From: Petasospora fabianii
Lineage: Eukaryota > Ascomycota > Saccharomycetes > Phaffomycetales > Wickerhamomycetaceae
Length of the DNA stretch: 64,000 bases
Direction: 5' to 3'
Assembly (NCBI GenBank): GCA_022641835.1
Contig: CP048717.1
Coordinates: 1,426,001 to 1,490,000, forward strand
Shown here: positions 55,710 through 64,000 of the stretch, piece by piece
How positions within the stretch are numbered: the first letter of the stretch is position 1
Layout of the letters: every line of letters starts with the position of its first letter
The notes under the pieces: model-generated
Seen by the model: the letters and a program-made list of their open reading frames with translations, nothing else
Database searches by the model: none
What the model was told of the DNA's origin: nothing
Translations under genes and position numbers: made by a program

Positions 55710-56816
55710 TTATATCAACTGCTTTTCAACTTCGACTTTTAGTTTGATTCTTTGGTACCATTCTTCTAGTGTTTCTCCATCTTGTTGACAAGCCACGATA
55801 AATATACTCATGTTATCGTATCCAACACCAGTTGTTTGATCCGCTAGGGCCAATGAATGTTCTAAAAGCTTTGTAGTGATATCATCTAGTTTCAGTCCCA
55901 GTGATAAGTTATGACGGATAAATCTTACAACGTCTTGGTTTCGAAACACATCCCAAATTCCATCACAAGCAAGAATGATAAACTCATCTTCTAATCCCAA
56001 GTCATGACAAATGATTTCTGGTTCAACAGTGACTTGTGTCTCTTCAGACACAAGTCTTTGACGTTGTGATAGTGATGTTTGTGTTATTACAGGTCCATCA
56101 CTTGATTCTAATCCACTGCTTTCATCATCATCTTGATTAACATCTTGTGGTTCAGGGTAATAACCTCTTTTCTTAAACTTGAAATCACCAAATGCACGAG
56201 ATAATGCTAAGACACCACTGACTCTATTATAAGTTACCATACCACCAGCATCATTGATTCTTATAAGTTCACCAATATGATTTGGTTTATGATCAAAACT
56301 CATATTCTTTGCTGTCCCTGCAAAGGATACCACCATTCTTGAATCACCAGTATTAACCGAATAAAGATGAGTGTTATTAATGATGATGGCAACAATAGCA
56401 GTGGAACCACTATTTTGTCCAATCGTCTTTGTAGAGATGTCCTGATGTAATTCATAATCAGCTTTAAGGAATGCCTCCTTAATTCTATGTATCACTAATC
56501 CTTGTGTTGTCTTTTTGTTTAATGGATTCCCTCGTGTTGATAATTCTTGTAATAGAACTCTTGCTAATGTCTTACTTATGAATTCTGATGAATGTGAACC
56601 TCCATGTCCATCAAATACTCCAAATATCTTAACATCAATCTTGGACATTGTAGAATCAACATCATAAAAGGTCAATGATGGTTCTGAAAGGAAACAATGA
56701 GCATCCTCTTGCGTAAGTCTATAACCTTGCATAGACCCAAGACAATAAGAGAAACGATTTTGTTCATGATATTCAATCACTTTATCTGTAAGTGGTTGTG
56801 AAAGTAATTGTCCCAT
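55710..56816 (-). CDS. PTC4: PP2C-type Ser/Thr phosphatase Ptc4
   Basis: 368 residues. The start MGQLLSQPLTDKVIEYHEQN and the block GSMQGYRLTQEDAH (27-40) match S. cerevisiae Ptc4 better than Ptc2/3, as does MSFDHKPNHIGELIRINDAGG. Metal-binding residues are present: Glu37/Asp38 region, FDGHGG (Asp69), ACDGIWD and YDNMS near the C-terminus. The enzyme dephosphorylates Ser/Thr in a Mg/Mn-dependent way; Ptc4 acts on MAP-kinase targets such as Hog1. The Gly2 context (MGQLL) suggests N-myristoylation. It is divergent from SSD1. Confidence 0.93.
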   Translation of the reverse strand: MGQLLSQPLTDKVIEYHEQNRFSYCLGSMQGYRLTQEDAHCFLSEPSLTFYDVDSTMSKIDVKIFGVFDGHGGSHSSEFISKTLARVLLQELSTRGNPLNKKTTQGLVIHRIKEAFLKADYELHQDISTKTIGQNSGSTAIVAIIINNTHLYSVNTGDSRMVVSFAGTAKNMSFDHKPNHIGELIRINDAGGMVTYNRVSGVLALSRAFGDFKFKKRGYYPEPQDVNQDDDESSGLESSDGPVITQTSLSQRQRLVSEETQVTVEPEIICHDLGLEDEFIILACDGIWDVFRNQDVVRFIRHNLSLGLKLDDITTKLLEHSLALADQTTGVGYDNMSIFIVACQQDGETLEEWYQRIKLKVEVEKQLI

Positions 56817-58278
56817 GGTTTATGGGAACAAGGTGGTAACAAGGTGGGGCGCGTGATGATGTGGTCTTAATGAGTGGGTGGGTGTGAGTTAAGTCGAGAG
56901 ATGGAAAGGAGACGTATCTATGATTGTGTGTTGAAATGAAGAGTTCAAAAGACTACAACTGTTGTGCAGAGTTGAGTTGAATAGTCGTGTGCTGTTATAT
57001 GTTTTTTGTTTTGTTTGTTGGTCCCTTTCTCATTATCTTTTGTGTTTTGCGAAATGAAAAGGAGAATTATAAAACAAGGGCTTAATCAAGAGTAGCGGAG
57101 GGTTGGGGTCATATATTAGAATAATTGATTAATTTTAATGTTTATTAGATTCTTAAACTATATTTAATTACACAATTGGTTCAATTGAGTGTTTTTTATG
57201 GAATGACAACTTAAAATCAGATAGGTTATCCCTAAGCCTGGGCCTAGGGCCGGCCTAGGCCCAGGCTAGGCCCAGGGGGCATTGGCCCCCTGGGCTCAAT
57301 TAGCCCGGATTTGTATCTTCATCAAATCAACAATAACCTATTGATCTCATTGATCCATATGGACATTCAAAGATCAATTCATTATAAAACTCCACCATCA
57401 AACCCTTTCAAACCCAAACCTAAACCAAATCATAAGTATAAAAGGTACGTCGTCTAGTGACGTGTGATGACGTGGTTTAACCAGTTAATAGACTTATTCT
57501 TCCCCACTACAACCAATGATCTACGATTACTTTTGACCATATAAGTCATAAAGTCAATTAGTTGAACACTTAATCAATTGATCAAATACATCAAAATCAG
57601 TCATATATATATATGTATAATCATATATAATCATATCAAAATAATCGTATATATATATATGATTATAGTACCCACCCGACGCGACCGACCCTGCCTAAAA
57701 AAAGATCTCTCTGCCCAGCGTCACAGCGCCGACGCAGCGCCGCCGCGCCCAGGCAGAATAAAATAAAAAATTTAAAGCAGCAAATAAAAAAAAAAAACCC
57801 CAAAAGCCAAAAAAAGCCAAAAATTGGCCACTGAATAGCCGCCCATAAAAACATAAACATAAACAGTCAACATAAAGACCCTTTTTTCTACCTTTTATCT
57901 CATAAAAGTCGTCTGTCCTCTTGTGTGAACAATCGACCCCAGTGAGAATCATACCTTATCCCTTTTGTCCGCCTTCATCACGCCGCAATTGGGCCGCCCT
58001 TTCCTCTTTCCCCCCACTCCTTCTTTCTCTCTCTCTGCTTCGCCACCCCTTTCCCTTGTTTTCCCCCCGCCATCCATTCGTCACCAACATCAACGTTCCC
58101 TAATTTGGCTGTCTATACGCTGCTATTACATCTTCTAAATCTATCGCTGGCCATTGCAATTGCCATTGAATCCATTGGTCCTATCAATTGACTCTGCCGC
58201 CCTACCACCCTTCTACTCCACTCCCTTGCCATTCATTGCCATTGCCCATTGACTTAGCCGCCACGCCCCACACACACA
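56817..58278. promoter_or_regulatory. PTC4/SSD1 divergent intergenic region
   Basis: 1.46 kb without a gene. It holds a pair of GC hairpins (57236-57294), two TGACGTG half-sites (57459-57475, CRE/ATF type), AT-alternating runs around 57600-57660 and a pyrimidine-rich SSD1 leader (57960-58080). A long leader fits SSD1, whose product is known for translational control. Confidence 0.5.
57236..57294. repeat. Two adjacent GC hairpins
   Basis: First: perfect 13-bp arms GCCTGGGCCTAGG and CCTAGGCCCAGGC with a 5-nt spacer (57236-57266). Second, four bases later: 10-bp arms CCCAGGGGGC and GCCCCCTGGG around ATTG (57271-57294). Both are almost pure G+C inside an AT-rich region. Confidence 0.9.
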
Positions 58279-61200
58279 ATGTCTAGCAACAATAACAATA
58301 ACAATAACAATCAAAGGGGGTTTAACCCACAACAACCTTCCTTTACCACTACAACTGGTGGGAAACATCCTAAACAGATTCATATCGCTCACAGAAGATC
58401 TCCTAGTGAACTTACAAATTTAATGATTGAGCAGATCAACCTTCAGCGCCAACTAGAGATTGTTCAGCAACAACAACAACATATCATTCAACAACAACAA
58501 CAACAGCAGCAGCAACAGCAGCAGCAACAACAACCACAGATTTCAGGAAGTTATAGTGCCGCTGCTGCCTCGGGACCAAGTTTACAACCTCCAAACACGT
58601 TCCATAGAAGAACTGGCTCTAACACTCATAAGAGATCACAATCATCCGTTACAGGTGCTATGGGCTCTTTCTCTATGCCAAACTCTTTGGCACCTCCTCC
58701 AAAGTTCGGATCCAATAATAACAATAATAATAATGCCAACAACAACCAATCATCTCCACAGCAATTAGGACATAACAGAAGACATTCGCTTGGTTTAAAT
58801 GAGGCAAAGAGAGCTGCAGCTCAAGTCCAGGCTCAAAGAGCTGGAAGGGAACCACCACAAGATTCTGAAGAATCTTCAATGCCACCACCATCAGGTTTTA
58901 AGTTCCCATCAACAGTTGTGGAACCTCCACGTTCATCTCCACAACCACAACAACAACAATTTTCAACGCCTCGTGGACATGGTCGTTCAAGATCAATGGC
59001 TCCATCACATTCTCCACAGAGATCATACCAATTCCCACCAAAGTCTCCTTCTTTAAACTCTCAACAGTACGATTCACTTGCACCACCACCACTACAACAA
59101 CAGCAACAACAACAACAACAGCATTACTCTCATAATCGTGGATCATCAGGTCATTTCCGTACAAACTCCCGCAACTTCGATATGAACCAAAACTGGCGTC
59201 AACGTTCTCCACAACGTCAATCACGCACTGATAATGAACTCTTAGCACCACCACCTCAATTCACTCCTGGTCATCGTTCTAGAGGTTCCCATGGTGGTAG
59301 TTCAATCTCTTCAATCGCTGGTTTCCAAATGCAAAGTGGTGGTAATGGTGGTGGTCAAAATACTAATGGAAGAAAATCATTATTTGCTCCATACTTACCA
59401 CAATCTTCTATTCCAGAACTCGTTGCAGATGGTCGTCTCGTTGTTGGTACTTTGAGAGTTAATAAAAAGAATAGAAGTGATGCATATGTTGCCACTGATG
59501 GTCTCCTTGATGCCGATATATTTATTTGTGGTTCCAAAGACCGTAACCGTGCCCTTGAAGGTGACTTGGTTGCCGTCGAATTGCTTTCAGTTGATGAAGT
59601 TTGGTCAGGTAAGAGAGAAAAAGAGGAAAAAAAGAGAAGAAAAGATACTGGAACAACAGGTTCCGGTGGTTCAGATGTTGTCGATGACGTTCATAATGAT
59701 GCATCTACACACTCTTCAGGCTCAACAACTGTCACTAATGAACCTTCTTCAACTTCTGCAGAGTCTGGATCCACAGAAAAGAATGACGTTAACACTTCGG
59801 GTTCCCTTCAGAGAAGAGGCTCTCTTAAGCAACGCCCAACTCTCAAGAAAAATGACGACGTTGAAGTTGAAGGTCAGTCTTTGCTCCTTGTTGAAGAAGA
59901 GGAAATCTCCGATGAATACAAACCACTCTATGCTGGTCATGTTGTTGCCGTGATTGATCGTATCCCAGGACAACTCTTTGCCGGTACATTGGGTCTTCTT
60001 CGTCCTTCCCAACATCAAAAGGAACAACAACATCCTCCACAGAGACCAAAGATTGTGTGGTTTAAGCCAACTGATAAGAAAGTTCCATTGATTGCCATCC
60101 CAACTGAACAGGCACCAAGAGACTTTGTTGAGAATTGTGATCATTATGCCAACAAGTTGTTTGTCGCCAGTATTAAGCGTTGGCCAATCACATCATTGCA
60201 CCCATTCGGTACTTTGATCTCTGAGCTTGGTATTATGAATGATTCCAAGATTGAAGTTGATGCCATTTTGAGAGACAACAACTTCTTGTGTGAGGAATAC
60301 TTGAACGAAGAAGGTCGCGAGAAGGAACACTTTGAATTGATTGATGTCGACATGGAGAAGGAGTTTGCCAAGAGAAGAGACTTTAGTGCAGAGTACGTGT
60401 TGGCTGTAAGTGAAACTGGTGCCACTAGTGACCATGCTGTTCATGTTAAGAGAATCTCTAACGCTAAGATTGAGCTTGGTGTTCACATTTCTGATGTGTC
60501 TGCCTTTATCGAGGAAGGTTCCATCTTGGATAAGAATGCCAGAAAGAGATCAAGTTCGGTGTTTTTGGCTCAAAAGACTGTTCACTTGTTCCCAAGAGTT
60601 GTTAATGAGTTGTTAAGTTTCAACAAGAGTGAAAAGAAGTTGAGTATTTCTGTTGTGTTTGAGATTGACACTGCCAAATTTGAAGTTGATAACGTTTGGA
60701 TTGGTGAGTCCTTTGTTCAGCCAAAGTCTTTGCTGACTTATGACCAGATTGATTCCATCTTGGCCGATGATGAGAAGTTTGATACATCTTCTGCTTCCAA
60801 GGATTACATCAAGACGATTTCTCTCATCTCTAGGGAGTTCCGTCGTCAAAGATTAGAGAATCCGAAATTGGGCAACGATGTCAACTTGACTTTACTTGAT
60901 CAAGTTGATGATGAAAAGGTCCGTTTGGATCTAAACTTGTTCAAGTCGAGTCTATGCTCTTCGATCTTTAACGAATTGTTCCTTAAGGTTAACGGTACCG
61001 TTGCGCAGAGAACTTATGCCATCTTGGGTGATAGTGCCTTCTTGAGAAGACACACAATGCCAACATTGCAGAAATTGGAAACATTCAAGAGAAAGGCTAG
61101 TGGATTGGGTGTTGACATTGATACCAGCTCTCCAGCTTCACTGATCAACTCCATCATGTCCATTGAGGATGTTGTCAAGAGACAATGCATTGAGATTTTG

Positions 61201-62169
61201 TTGTTCAAGGCCCTTGCTAGATCCAAGTACTTTGTTGCCGCTAAGGTTGATCCTGAGAATTATGGTGCTTTCTATTTCAACATGCCTCTCTACACGCATT
61301 TCACTGCTCCATTGAGAAGATATGCTGATTTGATTGTTCACAGACAACTGAAAGTTGCCTTGGCCAAAGGTGGTGATTCGAGCGTTGATGTTACTGGTCC
61401 ACCATCGTCTTCATCAGCGTCTTCTGAGAATGGTGATGTTTCATCAACAGTCACAGCCAGTACTAACACTTCTGTCCCATCGACAGATGATTTGGAATCA
61501 CTCAAGATGACTGCTGAATACTGTAATTTCAAGAAGGATTGTGCCAAGGCTGCTCAGAACCAATCTGTGCACTTGCTTCTGTCACAAACTATCAATGAGA
61601 TGTCTCGTAATACGGGACAATTGCTTGTTATGGGTACCGTTGTTCAAGTGTATGAGAGTGCATTTGACGTTTACTTGCCAGAGTTTGGTATTGAGAAGAG
61701 AGTTCATGGTGATCAATTGCCATTAAAGAAGGCTGAATTTGATAAGAAGAAAATGTTATTGGAGTTGTACTGGGAGAAGGGAGTTGATACTGCTACTTTT
61801 ATTCCGGAAGATGAACGTGAGCCATTGAGTTACAGAAACTCTATCAAGAATAAGTTCAAGACGTCTGCTAATGAGATTGCCAAAGTATTGCAGAAAGGTG
61901 AGAGTGAGACTGTTACGAGCAAGTTAAGTGATGAATTTGCCCAAATGAAGTTGTCACCACCTGTATTGTCATTACCACAGAGTGGTGTCTCTGGGGAATC
62001 GCCATTGAAGGAGTACTTGAAGGATTTGACTTTAAGAATTGAAGGTGGTGACTACATTCAGGAGATTAGAGAGCTTTCTCAGGTTCCTATTTTGCTGAGG
62101 GCTGAGATTGGTATGGCACTTCCATGTCTCACTGTGCACGCTTTGAATCCATTCACTAATGCGGAGTAA
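58279..62169 (+). CDS. SSD1: Ssd1, RNase II-like mRNA-binding translational repressor
   Basis: 1296 residues (yeast Ssd1 1250). A long disordered N-terminus contains Asn and Gln runs (Asn at 4-11, Gln at about 55-85 and 270-280) and RxxS-type basic sites suited to the kinase Cbk1 (HRRSPSEL, HNRRHSLG). Cold-shock-like domains start at about 373 (LPQSSIPELVADGRLVVG) and 550; an RNB domain spans about 700-1010 (GVHISDVSAFIEEGS, YTHFTAPLRRYADLIVHRQL); an S1-like end follows. The cluster of acidic catalytic residues typical of active Dis3/RNase II is not seen (SETGATSDHAVHVKRIS in its place), as in known Ssd1, a pseudonuclease. It represses cell-wall mRNAs and affects wall integrity and polarised growth. 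Confidence 0.97.
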   Translation: MSSNNNNNNNNQRGFNPQQPSFTTTTGGKHPKQIHIAHRRSPSELTNLMIEQINLQRQLEIVQQQQQHIIQQQQQQQQQQQQQQQPQISGSYSAAAASGPSLQPPNTFHRRTGSNTHKRSQSSVTGAMGSFSMPNSLAPPPKFGSNNNNNNNANNNQSSPQQLGHNRRHSLGLNEAKRAAAQVQAQRAGREPPQDSEESSMPPPSGFKFPSTVVEPPRSSPQPQQQQFSTPRGHGRSRSMAPSHSPQRSYQFPPKSPSLNSQQYDSLAPPPLQQQQQQQQQHYSHNRGSSGHFRTNSRNFDMNQNWRQRSPQRQSRTDNELLAPPPQFTPGHRSRGSHGGSSISSIAGFQMQSGGNGGGQNTNGRKSLFAPYLPQSSIPELVADGRLVVGTLRVNKKNRSDAYVATDGLLDADIFICGSKDRNRALEGDLVAVELLSVDEVWSGKREKEEKKRRKDTGTTGSGGSDVVDDVHNDASTHSSGSTTVTNEPSSTSAESGSTEKNDVNTSGSLQRRGSLKQRPTLKKNDDVEVEGQSLLLVEEEEISDEYKPLYAGHVVAVIDRIPGQLFAGTLGLLRPSQHQKEQQHPPQRPKIVWFKPTDKKVPLIAIPTEQAPRDFVENCDHYANKLFVASIKRWPITSLHPFGTLISELGIMNDSKIEVDAILRDNNFLCEEYLNEEGREKEHFELIDVDMEKEFAKRRDFSAEYVLAVSETGATSDHAVHVKRISNAKIELGVHISDVSAFIEEGSILDKNARKRSSSVFLAQKTVHLFPRVVNELLSFNKSEKKLSISVVFEIDTAKFEVDNVWIGESFVQPKSLLTYDQIDSILADDEKFDTSSASKDYIKTISLISREFRRQRLENPKLGNDVNLTLLDQVDDEKVRLDLNLFKSSLCSSIFNELFLKVNGTVAQRTYAILGDSAFLRRHTMPTLQKLETFKRKASGLGVDIDTSSPASLINSIMSIEDVVKRQCIEILLFKALARSKYFVAAKVDPENYGAFYFNMPLYTHFTAPLRRYADLIVHRQLKVALAKGGDSSVDVTGPPSSSSASSENGDVSSTVTASTNTSVPSTDDLESLKMTAEYCNFKKDCAKAAQNQSVHLLLSQTINEMSRNTGQLLVMGTVVQVYESAFDVYLPEFGIEKRVHGDQLPLKKAEFDKKKMLLELYWEKGVDTATFIPEDEREPLSYRNSIKNKFKTSANEIAKVLQKGESETVTSKLSDEFAQMKLSPPVLSLPQSGVSGESPLKEYLKDLTLRIEGGDYIQEIRELSQVPILLRAEIGMALPCLTVHALNPFTNAE

Positions 62170-63237
62170 AGAGGGATACTGACTGATACAACTTTTATAT
62201 TTTTTAACGTATCCATCATCGTCTTTCATTTGCTTTGATTTTATTTGTTGATGTTTGTTGTGATTTGATGCACCCTTTCCCGCCTTTGATTTTTGTCTTT
62301 TGTTTTGTACAGAGAATTGATGTTCTACAATGATAAAAGATTGTAGATTGTAGTGTATAGGAGAGGAATAAGATTATGCTGCACCTTTGCGTCACATGTC
62401 ACATGCCAGATGTTACACATGGATTGATGTCCTTGGGGGTCTTTGCGGGTGTTAGTTCTTTTAATCCATAGCCAATATCTGTTTGACTAAGCCCATATAA
62501 GGTGGAGTATTATGATATACACACACATGAATATGCTCAAGCAGAGTTAATTAAGAATGTTAAAGAGTTGTAGATTTGAACATAGAGCACCAGGCACGTG
62601 ACCAGTACCCCCCCACCGCGTTTCGAGCTCGGCTTAAACGTGTTTACAGTGTTTGAAGGGGCCTTAATGCGTATAACAAACATATGAATTGATTTAAGTT
62701 TATTATATACTTACTATTCTAGTTGTAGTATATAGCTTCAGCTTCCATGCTAATAGAACAATAATGGTTGTGATGGGAGACATTTTGGTGCCTTTGCCCA
62801 GAGCCGACACAGCCCCCACCTGCCCGGGCAAATCCAAGATCACCAAGTTTGGCTGTCACATTATGCTTGGCAGAGATGGATGGTTGCATAAGGGAACACG
62901 GTGGCGAGTGGCACAGTCCTTCTGATTGATTAATTCTTTTAAATAGAGCCAATCTCCTGTTTTATCCCTAGGTGTCTCTACAACTAAGAGTTAATACCTA
63001 CGGCTTTAGTACCCGCGTAACTACTTGGTTATAACTTTAGACAGGACACGCCACAATCTGCACCTCCCTCCGCATTCCCCGTCACAGTGGTTTTTGAAGC
63101 AAGGGTCAAGTCAAAGGGTCCACTTTAAACTGCCCCCTTCCGCTTTCTAATTCATCTTTTTTCCCCGCCCATTTGGGAGATTCCTTTGGAAGAGCACACA
63201 AGTCTCGACAACAACAACACAACAACAAGCATATTAG
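62170..63237. other. Intergenic SSD1 to the right-edge gene
   Basis: 1.07 kb with no supported gene. Contains the SSD1 terminator region and, near 63200-63237, an ACAAC-rich leader of the last gene. Confidence 0.5.
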
Positions 63238-64000
63238 ATGACCACTACGTATAGACGTCGGGTGTCATTTGACTCATTGTCTCCGTTTATGGAGACACCG
63301 CCTGACGAGCCTCTACATATCCCTCTCCAGTACCTCCCCGAGGGAGTTATAGAAGAGATACAAACACACAGAGACAACACATCAACGCCCACAAAGGGTA
63401 AAGAATCATCATCAAGGACAACAAATCATGGCCATGGTCATGGTCATGGTCATGGTCATGTTCATGGACTCGATCTTAATTACGGGTTCGCACCAGCTTC
63501 CCGTAGCAATGACCCATCTAAGATTCTCGGTGCCTATGTCAATGGTACTTTAGATCTTAAAGCAGTTAAGTCCAAGTCCAATCGCAGGAAATGTCCCAAA
63601 TTACCACCTCCACCAGATAAATCTAGTCTCAAGAGACACACAGGATCGTATCTTTTGTCTTCCAATGGTGATAACAGTAATGGTGACAGTTTGACAACAC
63701 CGAGAAGCTATACGGCATCATTGTCTTTGGTCCCTGCCACATCCATCGGTGCAACAGAACGTCGTAAGAGGTCACTTGTAGGGCTCACTAACGAACAATT
63801 ACTTGCAATGGACCAACAGTTCCGTAAAGGTGTCGACCCAGAATCTCTCAAGTTTGGTGGAGATGGATATCTACCGATTCATGGCGCAAGTGCTGGTGCG
63901 ATAGATACTCGTCGTGCTAATAAAGTGAAAGATATTGATAAATTTGTCGGTACAGTTGCTAATAACAAGAAAGTTTTGGGTCCAAGTCTTAATTATAACT
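63238..64000 (+). CDS. Unknown disordered protein, cut by right edge
   Basis: At least 254 codons from ATG 63238, open to the window end. It reads MTTTYRRRVSFDSLSPFMET, then a His-Gly run at about 64-78, polar Ser/Pro segments, and a more conserved-looking stretch RRKRSLVGLTNEQLLAMDQQF (about 180-200). RRRVSF and KRSL are basophilic kinase-like sites. I do not recognise the family. Confidence 0.7.
   Translation, partial: MTTTYRRRVSFDSLSPFMETPPDEPLHIPLQYLPEGVIEEIQTHRDNTSTPTKGKESSSRTTNHGHGHGHGHGHVHGLDLNYGFAPASRSNDPSKILGAYVNGTLDLKAVKSKSNRRKCPKLPPPPDKSSLKRHTGSYLLSSNGDNSNGDSLTTPRSYTASLSLVPATSIGATERRKRSLVGLTNEQLLAMDQQFRKGVDPESLKFGGDGYLPIHGASAGAIDTRRANKVKDIDKFVGTVANNKKVLGPSLNYN

Overview
This window is nuclear DNA of a budding yeast (Saccharomycotina). 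The genes are compact and mostly single-exon, and most have recognisable Saccharomyces cerevisiae counterparts. The few introns carry GTGAGT or GTAAGT donors and a CTAAC-type branch site 10-18 nt before the acceptor (TTAAC in one gene). CTG codons fall at conserved leucines (for example in PUT2 and VMA2), so the CUG-Ser and CUG-Ala clades are unlikely. The species cannot be named from the sequence. Several traits suggest a lineage outside the post-genome-duplication Saccharomyces group: a fused BUB1/MAD3-type checkpoint kinase, a sucrose-type GPH transporter and the intron signals.

Layout. 1-4281 (minus): a repeat-rich cell-wall or adhesin-type gene that runs off the left edge, with its signal peptide on a separate first exon. 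4.3-7.8 kb: gene-poor DNA. 7.8-36.6 kb: a dense housekeeping block with APE2 (spliced), an orphan secreted protein, an ARO8-like aminotransferase, SGF11, PCT1, YCH1 (spliced), ELC1, RMD5/GID2, ESS1, APL6, HSH155, GPI16, BUB1, a GPH transporter and PUT2. 36.7-44.6 kb: a second gene-poor island holding one candidate spliced gene, decayed coding-like stretches and a nest of solo-LTR fossils in both orientations. 44.9-64 kb: a second dense block with VMA2, a Ras-like P-loop protein, ATG14, a DTR1/QDR3-like exporter divergent from the CYP56 gene DIT2, a helical protein of unknown function, PTC4, SSD1 and a partial gene cut by the right edge.

How the genes relate. Yeast genes here are transcribed singly. 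The clearest functional neighbours are the divergent exporter/DIT2 pair, which suggests dityrosine spore-wall chemistry. Other systems represented are the GID ubiquitin ligase, the SAGA deubiquitinase module, the AP-3 coat, the U2 snRNP, GPI transamidase, the V-ATPase, autophagy PI3-kinase and phosphatidylcholine synthesis.

The observations most worth following are the spliced leader exon of the adhesin, the fused checkpoint kinase, the orphan secreted protein with a cationic amphipathic core, the candidate spliced gene after PUT2, several strong promoter or leader dyads, and a paired GC-hairpin block between PTC4 and SSD1. All calls were made by reading the sequence; no database search was run.
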